NCBI GenBank assembly: GCA_947628025.1
Contig: CANQYH010000041.1
Location: forward strand, 1-15,337
DNA length: 15,337 bases
Direction: 5' to 3'
DNA from: an uncultured Lachnospiraceae bacterium
GTDB taxonomy: Bacteria; Bacillota; Clostridia; Lachnospirales; Lachnospiraceae
In this document: positions 1-6,361 of the stretch, one piece after another
How positions within the stretch are numbered: the stretch's first letter is position 1
How the letters are laid out: the number at the start of each line of letters is the position of its first letter
Notes under the pieces: generated by a model
Told to the model about the DNA's origin: nothing
Databases searched by the model: none
The model's input: the letters and a program-made list of their open reading frames with translations, nothing else
Position numbers and translations under genes: made by a program

Positions 1-26
1 GCTCTAGCTAACTGAGCTATTCCGCC
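1..26 (-). tRNA. partial tRNA, 5' part only, anticodon outside window
   Basis: Read on the minus strand from 26 to 1, the sequence starts with an acceptor arm GGCGGAA and continues into a D-arm (GCTCAGTTAGCTAGAGC). The window edge cuts it before the anticodon arm, so the amino acid cannot be read. The 5' sequence resembles some Firmicute elongator tRNA-Met genes, but this is not enough for a call. It lies 3 nt after the discriminator base of tRNA-Val, so both come from one primary transcript. Confidence 0.85.
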
Positions 27-29
27 ATC

Positions 30-102
30 TGGGGCCAACAGGGCTCGAACCTGTGACCCCCTGCTTGTAAGGCAGGTGCTCTCCCAGCTGAGCTATGACC
101 CC
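30..102 (-). tRNA. tRNA-Val (anticodon TAC)
   Basis: On the minus strand this is a complete 73-nt cloverleaf. The acceptor stem GGGGTCA pairs with TGGCCCC, followed by discriminator A. The D-arm contains AGCTCAGCTGGGAGAGC. The anticodon stem CTGCC/AGCAG holds loop CTTACAA, giving anticodon TAC, which reads GUA and, by wobble, GUG valine codons. The T-arm contains GGTTCGAGCC. CCA is not encoded, so it must be added after transcription. The gene leads a short tRNA operon that continues off the left edge, with its promoter 28 nt upstream. Confidence 0.96.
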
Positions 103-129
103 GTGCCGTCATTTCCTGATTGCCTAGTT

Positions 130-158
130 AGTATAAATGGTATTGTCCAAATTGTCAA
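130..158 (-). promoter_or_regulatory. sigma-A promoter of the tRNA operon
   Basis: On the minus strand a perfect -35 TTGACA (158-153) is separated by 17 bp from -10 TATACT (135-130). The surroundings are AT-rich. The -10 lies 28 nt before tRNA-Val, a usual distance for a stable-RNA promoter with a short leader. Confidence 0.9.
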
Positions 159-274
159 CACTTTTTTGAAAAAAATTATGGGAATCTTATCTTATCTTAT
201 TTGTCTTGATAAAAATACGAAAAACCGTGAAGAAAGCGCAGGCGAAAATATTTTTGCTGAAAGAGCGGTTCTGA

Positions 275-304
275 TTGAAAGGGCCGCTTCTTTTGTGGTA
301 AACT
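275..304 (+). promoter_or_regulatory. probable promoter of the asparaginase gene
   Basis: TTGAAA (275-280), an 18-bp spacer and TAAACT (299-304) face the asparaginase gene, leaving a leader of about 125 nt. Both hexamers match four or more consensus positions. The rest of the 103-434 spacer holds the divergent tRNA promoter and a G+C-rich leader in which no gene, terminator or riboswitch was recognised. Confidence 0.6.
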
Positions 305-434
305 ATCTGGGACAGAGACAGACGGCGGCGCGCCGCGGCGGGAGACCGGTGCGGAAAACGCGGCGGAGTTTGAACGGCTGCGCGGACGCCGGCCGAGACA
401 TACTATATATTAAGGAAGCAGGAGGAGCGGGAGC

Positions 435-1460
435 GTGGACGCGCAGGGGATCGCGGAGAAGAAAAAGCGGGTGCTGATGATCGGCACCGGCGGCACCATT
501 GCCTCGGAACTGACCGACGACGGTCTGGCGCCGGGACTGACGACGGAGCAATTATTAAAGCGTGCGCCGGGGATCGGGGCTTATTGCCGGGCGGACTGCG
601 TGCAGCTTTTTGCCCTGGACAGCACCAACATGACGCCGGCTCATTGGCAGGAGATCGTCCGCTGCATCCGGAAAAATTATGAGAGTTACGACGGTTTTGT
701 GATCACCCACGGCACGGACACGCTGGCCTACACCGCCGCGGCGCTCAGTTATATGATCCAGGGCAGCCCCAAACCGATCGTGCTGACCGGGGCCCAGAAG
801 CCCATCGGGTTCGATTCGACGGATTCCAAGGAAAATCTGAGCGACGCCTTTTGCTGCGCGTCCGGGGATTTTCCGGGCGTTTCCATCGTTTTCGATCATA
901 AAATCATTCTGGGGACGCGGGCGAAGAAGACCCATTCGAAGAGTTACAGCGCGTTTTCCAGTATCAATTATCCGGAACTGGGCGTCGTGCGGGACGGGCA
1001 GGCGCTGCGGTTCATCCGTCAGGAGTGCGGGGCGGCTCCGGCGTTTTGTGAGGAACTGGACACGAAAGTCGCGCTGGTGAAGCTGACGCCGGGCATGGGG
1101 CGGGAGCTCCTGGATTTTCTGTTTGCGCGGAACAACGCCCTGGTGATCGAGAGCTTCGGCGTGGGAGGCGTGCCGGAGACGGGCGGTTTTTATGAATGCC
1201 TCGCGTCGTGGAAAGCCCTGGGAAAGATCGTGGTCCTGACGACCCAGGTGGAGAACGAGGGCAGCGATCTGGCCGTTTACCATGTGGGGCACCGGCTGAA
1301 AAACGATCTGGGAGTCCTGGAGGCCTACGACATGACCACGGAGGCGGTGCTGGCGAAGCTGATGTGGATACTGGCCCGGACCAGGGAGCCGAAAGAGGTG
1401 GCGCAGAGGTTTTATACGCCGGTGGCGATGGATATGTTCCCGCATCCGGACGGGAGATAA
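435..1460 (+). CDS. ansA: L-asparaginase, type I (cytosolic)
   Basis: Hydrolyses L-asparagine to L-aspartate and ammonia in the cytoplasm. The 341-aa length fits the type I bacterial family. The first catalytic motif, GTGGTIAS, is at residues 17-24 with Thr21 as the expected nucleophile. The second, THGTDT, is at 91-96 with the Thr94-Asp95 pair, followed by a TGAQKPIG segment that carries the family's lysine. There is no signal peptide, which separates it from secreted type II enzymes. The chosen start is a GTG preceded by GGAGGAG at about 8 nt; the next in-frame ATG at 477 would leave only two residues before the GTGGTIAS motif. It is first in a run of co-directional genes, and its own promoter is probably at 275-304. 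No substrate transporter lies beside it. Confidence 0.95.
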   Translation: MDAQGIAEKKKRVLMIGTGGTIASELTDDGLAPGLTTEQLLKRAPGIGAYCRADCVQLFALDSTNMTPAHWQEIVRCIRKNYESYDGFVITHGTDTLAYTAAALSYMIQGSPKPIVLTGAQKPIGFDSTDSKENLSDAFCCASGDFPGVSIVFDHKIILGTRAKKTHSKSYSAFSSINYPELGVVRDGQALRFIRQECGAAPAFCEELDTKVALVKLTPGMGRELLDFLFARNNALVIESFGVGGVPETGGFYECLASWKALGKIVVLTTQVENEGSDLAVYHVGHRLKNDLGVLEAYDMTTEAVLAKLMWILARTREPKEVAQRFYTPVAMDMFPHPDGR

Positions 1461-1529
1461 AGATGAAAACGACGGGAATATGCGCGTACCGTATATTCTG
1501 CTTGAAAGAGAAAGAAAGGAACACAGGAA

Positions 1530-1856
1530 ATGACCGCGAATGAATATCAGAAGCTGGCGATGGCCACGCTGAATCCGGCGCTGAGCCGAAAGGATGTCCT
1601 GATCAACGGCGTTATGGGACTCTGCGGCGAGGCGGGAGAAGCCATTGATATCGTGAAAAAGCATCTGGCCCAGGGGCACGAGCTGGACCGGGAGGGACTG
1701 ATCGGGGAGCTGGGAGATATCGCCTGGTACCTGGCGGAGACGGCCACGGCGCTGGACGTGGAGCTGGAGGAGGTCCTGAGCGGGAATATTGAGAAGCTGA
1801 AGAAAAGGTACCCGCAGGGCTTTGACAGGGAGCGGTCCGTCCACCGGGGAGAATAG
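1530..1856 (+). CDS. MazG-like nucleotide pyrophosphohydrolase
   Basis: A small 108-aa all-alpha protein of the MazG/dUTPase superfamily. The Mg2+-binding signature is clear: E34-x-x-E37 inside GLCGEAGEAID, then E60-x-x-D63 inside ELGDIAWYL. Family members hydrolyse nucleoside triphosphates to monophosphate and pyrophosphate, often as house-cleaning enzymes against non-canonical or damaged nucleotides. The substrate cannot be told from sequence. It has one MazG domain of the short type, unlike the two-domain E. coli MazG of about 260 aa. The start has AAAGGAA about 8 nt upstream. It follows ansA by 69 bp and precedes the MmcQ-like gene by 44 bp, with no terminator seen on either side, so co-transcription is likely. 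Confidence 0.85.
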   Translation: MTANEYQKLAMATLNPALSRKDVLINGVMGLCGEAGEAIDIVKKHLAQGHELDREGLIGELGDIAWYLAETATALDVELEEVLSGNIEKLKKRYPQGFDRERSVHRGE

Positions 1857-1900
1857 GGCGGACAGCGGTTTATCAAAAAACGGTCGGAGGAGGGACGCGT

Positions 1901-2656
1901 ATGCTGCGCGAGGACATTTTAGAGTACGTCAGGGAAAAATATCAGACGGAGCCGGACCGCCCCTGGAGAGGGGAGCCGGATAATGTGGTGCTGCGCCATA
2001 AGGACAACCGGAAATGGTACGGGCTCTTGATGTATGTGAGCCGGAGAAATCTGGGACTGGCGGAGCGGGAACCGACGGATATCCTGAATGTGAAATGCGA
2101 TCCCGTGCTGGGGGAGACGCTGCGGCGGACGCCGGGCATCTTTCCGGCCTATCATATGAATCACAGAGAATGGATCAGCATCCTGCTGGACGGGACTGTG
2201 GAAAAAGACCGGGTGCTGGACCTGCTGGATCTCAGCTACGAATTGACGGCCTCGAAACAGAAGAAAGAGAAGCCGCGCGGTCCGGTGGAGTGGCTCATAC
2301 CGGCGAACCCCGCTTATTACGACGTGGAGGAGGGGTTCCGGCAGGACCCGGTGATGGAGTGGAAGCAGACCAGCAATGTGAAAGCGGGCGACATGATCTA
2401 TATGTATATGGCGGCCCCGGTCTGCGCGGTCCTTTATAAGTGCAGGGTGGTGGAGGCGGATATCCCGTACCAGTATGAGGATGAAAATCTGACGATCCGC
2501 AAGGCGATGAAGATCGAACTTCTGGAACGGTACGATAAGGACCGCTTTACCCGCGACCTGCTGAAACAGTTCGGCGTATACGCGGTGCGCAGTGCCCGGA
2601 GGATGCCGCACAGCCTGAGCTGCGAGATCAACGGGGGCGAGGCGTGGAACGGGTGA
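1901..2656 (+). CDS. MmcQ/YjbR-family protein with C-terminal EVE/PUA-like domain
   Basis: 251 aa in two parts. Residues 1 to about 115 are a MmcQ/YjbR (CyaY-like fold) domain: DNVVLRHKDNRKWYGLLM, then DILNVKCDP, GIFPAYHMNHREWISILLDG and a final helix. Stand-alone members are about 115 aa, so this gene is twice the usual length. A charged linker (KQKKEKPRGP) leads to about residues 128-250, beginning EWLIPANPAYYDVEEGF and continuing with VKAGDMIYMYM and a V-V-E-A strand. That pattern resembles EVE/PUA-like domains, some of which bind modified bases in DNA or RNA; this assignment is by eye. Family function is not established, although a DNA-binding role is often proposed. A strong GGAGGAGGG lies 6 nt before the ATG. 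The RNA methyltransferase gene follows 80 bp on. Confidence 0.8.
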   Translation: MLREDILEYVREKYQTEPDRPWRGEPDNVVLRHKDNRKWYGLLMYVSRRNLGLAEREPTDILNVKCDPVLGETLRRTPGIFPAYHMNHREWISILLDGTVEKDRVLDLLDLSYELTASKQKKEKPRGPVEWLIPANPAYYDVEEGFRQDPVMEWKQTSNVKAGDMIYMYMAAPVCAVLYKCRVVEADIPYQYEDENLTIRKAMKIELLERYDKDRFTRDLLKQFGVYAVRSARRMPHSLSCEINGGEAWNG

Positions 2657-2736
2657 GAGGCGGCCGGTTTTGAAATAAACATACGGTGAGGCGAAATGTG
2701 TGTTCTGCGGATCCGGGATGATATCAGGAGGAGACA

Positions 2737-3576
2737 GTGGCAGACATTCGGGAAATATACGATCTGTCCCGGCCGGAGTTAGAGATTTTCTCCGACCGGT
2801 CGGAGGTGCGGCTCCGCAGGTGTTTTGAGCCGGAGCCGGGGCTTTTTATGGCGGAAAGTCCGAAAGTGATCGCCCGCGCCCTGGACGCGGAATACGAACC
2901 GTTTGCGGCGCTGGCGGAACGAAAATTGCTGGCGGATGGGGCGGCGGGCCTGCCGGAACGCTTCGGCGATATTCCGGTTTACAGCGCGGATGCGGCGCTG
3001 CTTAGGGGGATCACCGGCTACCCTCTGACCCAGGGGATCCTCTGCGCCATGCGGAGGCGTCCGCTTCTGCCGCCGGAGGAGGTCTGCAGGGGAGCGTCCC
3101 GCGTCGCCGTGCTGGAGGAAATCACGAATCCGACCAATATCGGCGCGGTGTTCCGTTCGGCGGCGGCGCTGAACTTTGACGCGGTGCTTCTGACGCCCGG
3201 CTGCTGCGACCCGCTCTACCGCCGTTCCATCCGCGTCAGCATGGGGACCGTGTTTCAGATCCCGTGGACGTATCTGGAAGCGGAAGAATATATAAGCTTC
3301 TTAAAGCGGATGGGATTCGCCGCGGCGGCCATGGCGCTTTCCGAGGATTCCGTCAGTCTCGAGGATCCCGGGCTGGCGGCGGAGGAAAAGCTGGCGGTCA
3401 TCCTGGGAAACGAGGGGCACGGCCTGCGCGCCTCCACGATCGCGGCCAGCGATTATACGGTGAAGATCCCCATGTCTCACGGCGTGGATTCCCTGAATGT
3501 GGCAGCTGCCAGCGCCGTGGCTTTCTGGCAGCTGGGGCGGCGCGGAAGCGGTACGGGAAGAGAACATGCGCGTTAG
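2737..3576 (+). CDS. SpoU/TrmH-family RNA 2'-O-ribose methyltransferase
   Basis: 279-aa SPOUT-class enzyme, expected to transfer methyl from S-adenosylmethionine to a ribose 2'-OH in tRNA or 23S rRNA. All three signature motifs are present: motif 1 NPTNIGAVFRSA (131-142, with N134 and R140), motif 2 in DPLYRRSIRVSMGTVFQIPW, and motif 3 ILGNEGHGL (222-230) followed by SLNVAAASAVAFW with N254, which form the trefoil-knot cofactor site. Residues 1 to about 115 resemble the substrate-binding N-terminal domain of the TrmH/RlmB group. The target nucleotide cannot be deduced. The start is GTG with AGGAGGAG 3-4 nt upstream. It closes the co-directional run that starts at ansA, and a weak terminator candidate follows before the next promoter. 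Confidence 0.9.
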   Translation: MADIREIYDLSRPELEIFSDRSEVRLRRCFEPEPGLFMAESPKVIARALDAEYEPFAALAERKLLADGAAGLPERFGDIPVYSADAALLRGITGYPLTQGILCAMRRRPLLPPEEVCRGASRVAVLEEITNPTNIGAVFRSAAALNFDAVLLTPGCCDPLYRRSIRVSMGTVFQIPWTYLEAEEYISFLKRMGFAAAAMALSEDSVSLEDPGLAAEEKLAVILGNEGHGLRASTIAASDYTVKIPMSHGVDSLNVAAASAVAFWQLGRRGSGTGREHAR

Positions 3577-3619
3577 TCCGGGCAAACGGATATTGATGGA
3601 ATTTGAGAAAGAACTGCAG

Positions 3620-3651
3620 CCGGGAAACCGGGAGCAATTCTTTCTTTTTTT
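3620..3651 (+). terminator. weak intrinsic terminator candidate after the methyltransferase gene
   Basis: CCGG-GAAA-CCGG forms a 4-bp stem closed by a GNRA tetraloop. It is followed a few bases on by a T-rich stretch (TTCTTTCTTTTTTT, 3638-3651). The stem is short, so termination would be partial. Its position between a stop codon and a new promoter supports the call. Confidence 0.4.
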
Positions 3652-3662
3652 GCCGGAAAGCA

Positions 3663-3691
3663 TTGACAAATAGATATCAAAATGATATTAT
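3663..3691 (+). promoter_or_regulatory. consensus sigma-A promoter of the SPFH-RHH operon
   Basis: Perfect -35 TTGACA (3663-3668), 17-bp spacer and -10 TATTAT (3686-3691), in an AT-rich island unlike the G+C-rich genes around it. The leader to the ATG at 3748 is about 50 nt. The -10 and the spacer are covered by an inverted repeat, so a bound repressor would block RNA polymerase. Confidence 0.9.
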
Positions 3692-3701
3692 ATAAATATC
3701 A
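3674..3701. promoter_or_regulatory. candidate operator: three ATATCA half-sites
   Basis: ATATCA (3674-3679), AAA, TGATAT (3683-3688) is a perfect 6+3+6 inverted repeat overlapping the promoter spacer and -10. A third direct half-site ATATCA lies at 3696-3701. Paired short half-sites fit binding by a dimeric regulator. The ribbon-helix-helix protein encoded at the end of this operon is one candidate ligand, which is inference. AT-rich promoter DNA can give such repeats by chance. Confidence 0.5.
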
Positions 3702-3747
3702 ATAACACAACGGCAGGTTTGAAACCTGAAATAAGGAGGAGTGAGTG

Positions 3748-4773
3748 ATGAAAGAGAAAGTACTGAGTACCCGGAAGAACGGCATGGCCATGATGTGTCT
3801 GTTTATTCTTTTGTACCTGGCGGCGTTCCTGTGCGTCATAGCGGGCGGCATAGCCATGGACGGCGGGAATCCCCTGGGGGCGGTTTTGCTGGTACCGGGC
3901 ATTGGCTGGCTGGTCCTGGGCTGGATCCCCTTTTGCGGTTTGAAAGTGATCGGGCCCCAGGAAGCGCTGGTGCTGACGCTGTTCGGCAAATACGTAGGGA
4001 CGCTGAAAGACGCAGGCTTTTACTGGGTGAATCCGTTCTGTTCCAGTGTGAATCCGGCTGCGAAGACCAAGCTGAAGCAGAGCGGCGACGTGGACGGCGG
4101 GGATGGCAGGTCCGCTCTGGTGATCGGCACGGGCGACAGCGGTTCCACACAGACGGCGAGCAAGAAGATCTCCCTGAAGATCATGACGCTGAACAATAAC
4201 CGCCAGAAGATCAACGACTGCCTGGGCAATCCGGTGGTGATCGGCATCGCGGTCATGTGGCGGGTCGTGGATACGGCGAAAGCGGTGTTCGAGGTGGACA
4301 ATTACAAGGAATACCTGTCCCTCCAGTGCGACAGCGCTCTGCGCAATATCGTCCGGCTGTATCCCTACGATGTGGCCCCCAATGTGGACACCACCGGCGA
4401 CGGGATCGCCGACGAGGGGAGCCTGAGAGGATCCAGCGAGATCGTAGCGGCCCGGATCCGCGACGAGATCCAGGAGAAAGTGAAAGAAGCCGGCCTGGAG
4501 ATCCTCGAGGCCCGGATCACGTATCTGGCCTATGCGCCGGAGATCGCGGCCGTGATGCTGCAGAGGCAGCAGGCGTCCGCCATCATCGACGCCCGGAAGA
4601 TGATCGTGGACGGCGCGGTGGGCATGGTGGAGATGGCGCTGGAGCAGCTGAGCAAGAATCATGTGGTGGAACTGGACGAGGAGCGGAAAGCGGCAATGGT
4701 CTCCAATCTTCTGGTCGTGCTTTGCGGCAACCGGGACGCCCAGCCTGTCGTCAATTCAGGCAGCCTGTACTGA
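3748..4773 (+). CDS. SPFH (band 7/prohibitin-like) domain membrane protein
   Basis: 341 aa. Two hydrophobic segments at about residues 13-37 and 43-66 anchor the N-terminus in the membrane. A band-7/SPFH domain follows, from IGPQEALVLTLFGKYVGTLKDAGFYWVNPF through VVIGIAVMWRVVDTAKAVFEVDNY to the EVKEAGLEILEARITYLAYAPEIAAVML-type region. A helical C-terminal part ends in LLVVLCGNRDAQPVVNSGSLY. SPFH proteins form large membrane-associated ring or scaffold assemblies in lipid microdomains; the role of this bacterial branch is unknown. The start is the ATG at 3748, behind AAGGAGGAG at about 6 nt; a GTG directly before it is also in frame but less well spaced. It is the first gene of a two-gene operon with the Arc-like protein, which starts one base after its stop. 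Confidence 0.9.
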   Translation: MKEKVLSTRKNGMAMMCLFILLYLAAFLCVIAGGIAMDGGNPLGAVLLVPGIGWLVLGWIPFCGLKVIGPQEALVLTLFGKYVGTLKDAGFYWVNPFCSSVNPAAKTKLKQSGDVDGGDGRSALVIGTGDSGSTQTASKKISLKIMTLNNNRQKINDCLGNPVVIGIAVMWRVVDTAKAVFEVDNYKEYLSLQCDSALRNIVRLYPYDVAPNVDTTGDGIADEGSLRGSSEIVAARIRDEIQEKVKEAGLEILEARITYLAYAPEIAAVMLQRQQASAIIDARKMIVDGAVGMVEMALEQLSKNHVVELDEERKAAMVSNLLVVLCGNRDAQPVVNSGSLY

Positions 4774-4774
4774 T

Positions 4775-4978
4775 ATGGCGGATAACCAGAAGAAACAAGT
4801 CCCGCTGCGGCTGTCCGCCAAATTGTACGACGCCATCGCCGCGTGGGCGGAGGATGATTTCCGTTCCGTCAATGGCCAGATCGAGTATCTCCTGACGGAA
4901 TGTGTGCGGCAGCGGAAGAAAAACGGGAAATATGTATCGGAACATCTGGACGAACCGCTGGATCTGGATATCTCCTGA
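4775..4978 (+). CDS. Arc-like ribbon-helix-helix DNA-binding protein
   Basis: 67 aa. The N-terminal strand VPLRLSAKLYDAIAAWA followed by a helix (RSVNGQIEYLLTECVRQ) is the MetJ/Arc ribbon-helix-helix pattern: alternating strand residues that would enter the DNA major groove, then two helices with the NGQIEYLL core. The C-terminal third is charged and acidic (LDEPLDLDI). Such proteins are usually dimeric repressors or antitoxins. The start ATG lies one base after the SPFH stop and has only a weak Shine-Dalgarno in the end of that gene, so translational coupling is likely. Its partner is an SPFH protein, not a known toxin. It may regulate its own promoter through the half-sites at 3674-3701 (inference). 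A terminator follows 25 nt after its stop. Confidence 0.85.
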   Translation: MADNQKKQVPLRLSAKLYDAIAAWAEDDFRSVNGQIEYLLTECVRQRKKNGKYVSEHLDEPLDLDIS

Positions 4979-5003
4979 CGGAGGATGCGGATCCACCGGG
5001 CGG

Positions 5004-5053
5004 CGCCTGCAGCCGGGGAAGCGATGAGCCTCTCCCGGCTGCAGGCGTTTTTT
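5004..5053 (+). terminator. strong intrinsic terminator of the SPFH-RHH operon
   Basis: A perfect 14-bp G+C-rich stem (CGCCTGCAGCCGGG at 5004-5017 with its complement at 5034-5047) encloses a 16-nt loop and is followed directly by TTTTTT. It separates the SPFH operon from the sbcDC promoter. Confidence 0.95.
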
Positions 5054-5116
5054 GCGGCTGTTTTGGAAAGTAAGGTTCGGTATGAGGAGATTCGTTCGTG
5101 TTTTTTCAAAATCCGG

Positions 5117-5145
5117 TTGCCAAAACGGAGCGCTTATGGTATAAT
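5117..5145 (+). promoter_or_regulatory. sigma-A promoter of sbcDC
   Basis: TTGCCA (5117-5122), 17-bp spacer, perfect TATAAT (5140-5145). The sbcD start is 51 nt after the -10. The LexA box lies immediately downstream, where it would overlap the transcription start. Confidence 0.9.
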
Positions 5146-5148
5146 AAT

Positions 5149-5162
5149 AGAACAAACGTTCG
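5149..5162. promoter_or_regulatory. LexA (SOS) operator
   Basis: AGAACAAACGTTCG contains the palindrome GAAC-N4-GTTC (5150-5161). It matches the Gram-positive LexA/DinR consensus CGAACRNRYGTTYG except at the first base. It starts 4 nt after the -10 hexamer, so LexA bound here should block initiation until DNA damage triggers its cleavage. Only one box was seen. Confidence 0.85.
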
Positions 5163-5196
5163 ATTTTTGGCGCGGAAGAGGGGGAGACAGAACGAT

Positions 5197-6360
5197 ATGA
5201 AATTTTTCCATTTATCCGATCTGCATATCGGCCTTAAGCTGATGAACCGGGATCTGCGGGAGGATCAGGAATACATTTTACGGCAGATCGTGGAGATGGC
5301 GGAGAGAGAACGGCCGGATGCGGTGATCGTGGCCGGCGATATTTATGACAAAGCGGTTCCGCCGGCGGATGCGGTGGAGCTGTTCGACCGCTTCATCACG
5401 GATCTGACGGCGGCTCTTCCGGGGGCGGCTGTCATGCTGATCAGCGGCAACCACGACAGCGCGCCGCGGGTGAATTGCTTCCGCAGTATTTTGTCCCGGC
5501 AGAATGTCTATATGGTGGGGATGCCGCCGGTGACGGAGCAGGAGCGGATCGAGCGGGTGACGCTGCGGGACAGGTACGGCGAGGTCCATTTTTATCTGCT
5601 CCCGTTTGTAAAGCCGTCCATGGTGAAGCTAGCGGTGGGGACGGATGAGAACGGCGATTCTTTTTCTTATGACGAGACGGTCCGCAGGCTGATCGGCCGA
5701 GAAGAGCTGGACGAAAGCGCGCGGAACGTCCTGGTCAGCCATCAGTTTTACCTGCCTGCCGGGAAAGCCCCGGAGGAGGTGGAGCGGATGGACTCGGAGA
5801 TCCGGACGGTCGGCAATATCGACGAGGTATCCGCGGATATATTGGAGCGGTTTGATTACGCGGCTCTGGGGCACATCCATAAACCTATGCTGGTGGGAGG
5901 AGAGACGCGGCGGTACTGCGGCACGCCGCTGGCCTGCTCGGTCAGCGAGGCGGGGCAGCAAAAAGGCGTCGTGATGGTAGAATTAGGAGAGAAGCGCGGC
6001 CGTGGGGAGGCGCAGATTCGGGTCAGTGTGCTTCCGCTGCTTCCCCTGCGGCAGGTGCGTGTGGTGAAAGGTACGCTGGAGGAGGTCCTCAAGCAGTCCT
6101 GCCGGGATTATGTGACCGTGGTCCTGACGGACCGGGTGGATCTGGAAGTGATCGACATGCAGGACCGGCTCCGCATCGCGTTCCCGTATTTGCTGGAGAT
6201 CTGCAGAGAGGGGCTGCGGACGGCGGATTATGGCGGAACCGCGGAGAAGATGGAGGAGCTGGACCCGTTCGAGCTCTGCTGTTCGTTCTTGAAAGATATG
6301 GACGGCGAGGAAAAAGCGCTTTTGCAGGATGTGATCAACCGGGTACAGGAGGTGGAATGA
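5197..6360 (+). CDS. sbcD: exonuclease SbcCD nuclease subunit SbcD
   Basis: 387-aa bacterial Mre11 homologue, the Mn2+-dependent nuclease half of SbcCD. The complex cleaves DNA hairpins and trims double-strand ends, including those blocked by protein. All calcineurin-like phosphoesterase motifs are visible: D8-x-H10 in HLSDLHIG, GDIYD with D48, GNHD at 84-87, H182 in VSHQF, and GHIH at 225-228. The C-terminal part, about 280-387, is the SbcD capping/SbcC-binding region. The start is the ATG at 5197 with GAGGGGGAGA upstream. Upstream in-frame codons run back through the promoter and LexA box, so a longer protein is unlikely. sbcC begins one base after the stop (TGACATG), which suggests coupled translation. 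Expression is probably SOS-controlled. Confidence 0.96.
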   Translation: MKFFHLSDLHIGLKLMNRDLREDQEYILRQIVEMAERERPDAVIVAGDIYDKAVPPADAVELFDRFITDLTAALPGAAVMLISGNHDSAPRVNCFRSILSRQNVYMVGMPPVTEQERIERVTLRDRYGEVHFYLLPFVKPSMVKLAVGTDENGDSFSYDETVRRLIGREELDESARNVLVSHQFYLPAGKAPEEVERMDSEIRTVGNIDEVSADILERFDYAALGHIHKPMLVGGETRRYCGTPLACSVSEAGQQKGVVMVELGEKRGRGEAQIRVSVLPLLPLRQVRVVKGTLEEVLKQSCRDYVTVVLTDRVDLEVIDMQDRLRIAFPYLLEICREGLRTADYGGTAEKMEELDPFELCCSFLKDMDGEEKALLQDVINRVQEVE

Positions 6361-6361
6361 C

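Noticed and set aside
1463..1543. 26-codon frame between ansA and the MazG-like gene
   Set aside because: Overlaps the MazG start, lacks a good ribosome binding site and has no recognisable content.
4775..4978. Classic toxin-antitoxin operon
   Set aside because: The RHH protein looks like an antitoxin, but no known toxin is adjacent; the partner is an SPFH membrane protein, so calling it toxin-antitoxin is not supported.
5098..5196. Upstream start for SbcD at 5098
   Set aside because: It would translate through the promoter and LexA box; the ATG at 5197 has a Shine-Dalgarno and begins the phosphoesterase motif KFFHLSDLHIG.
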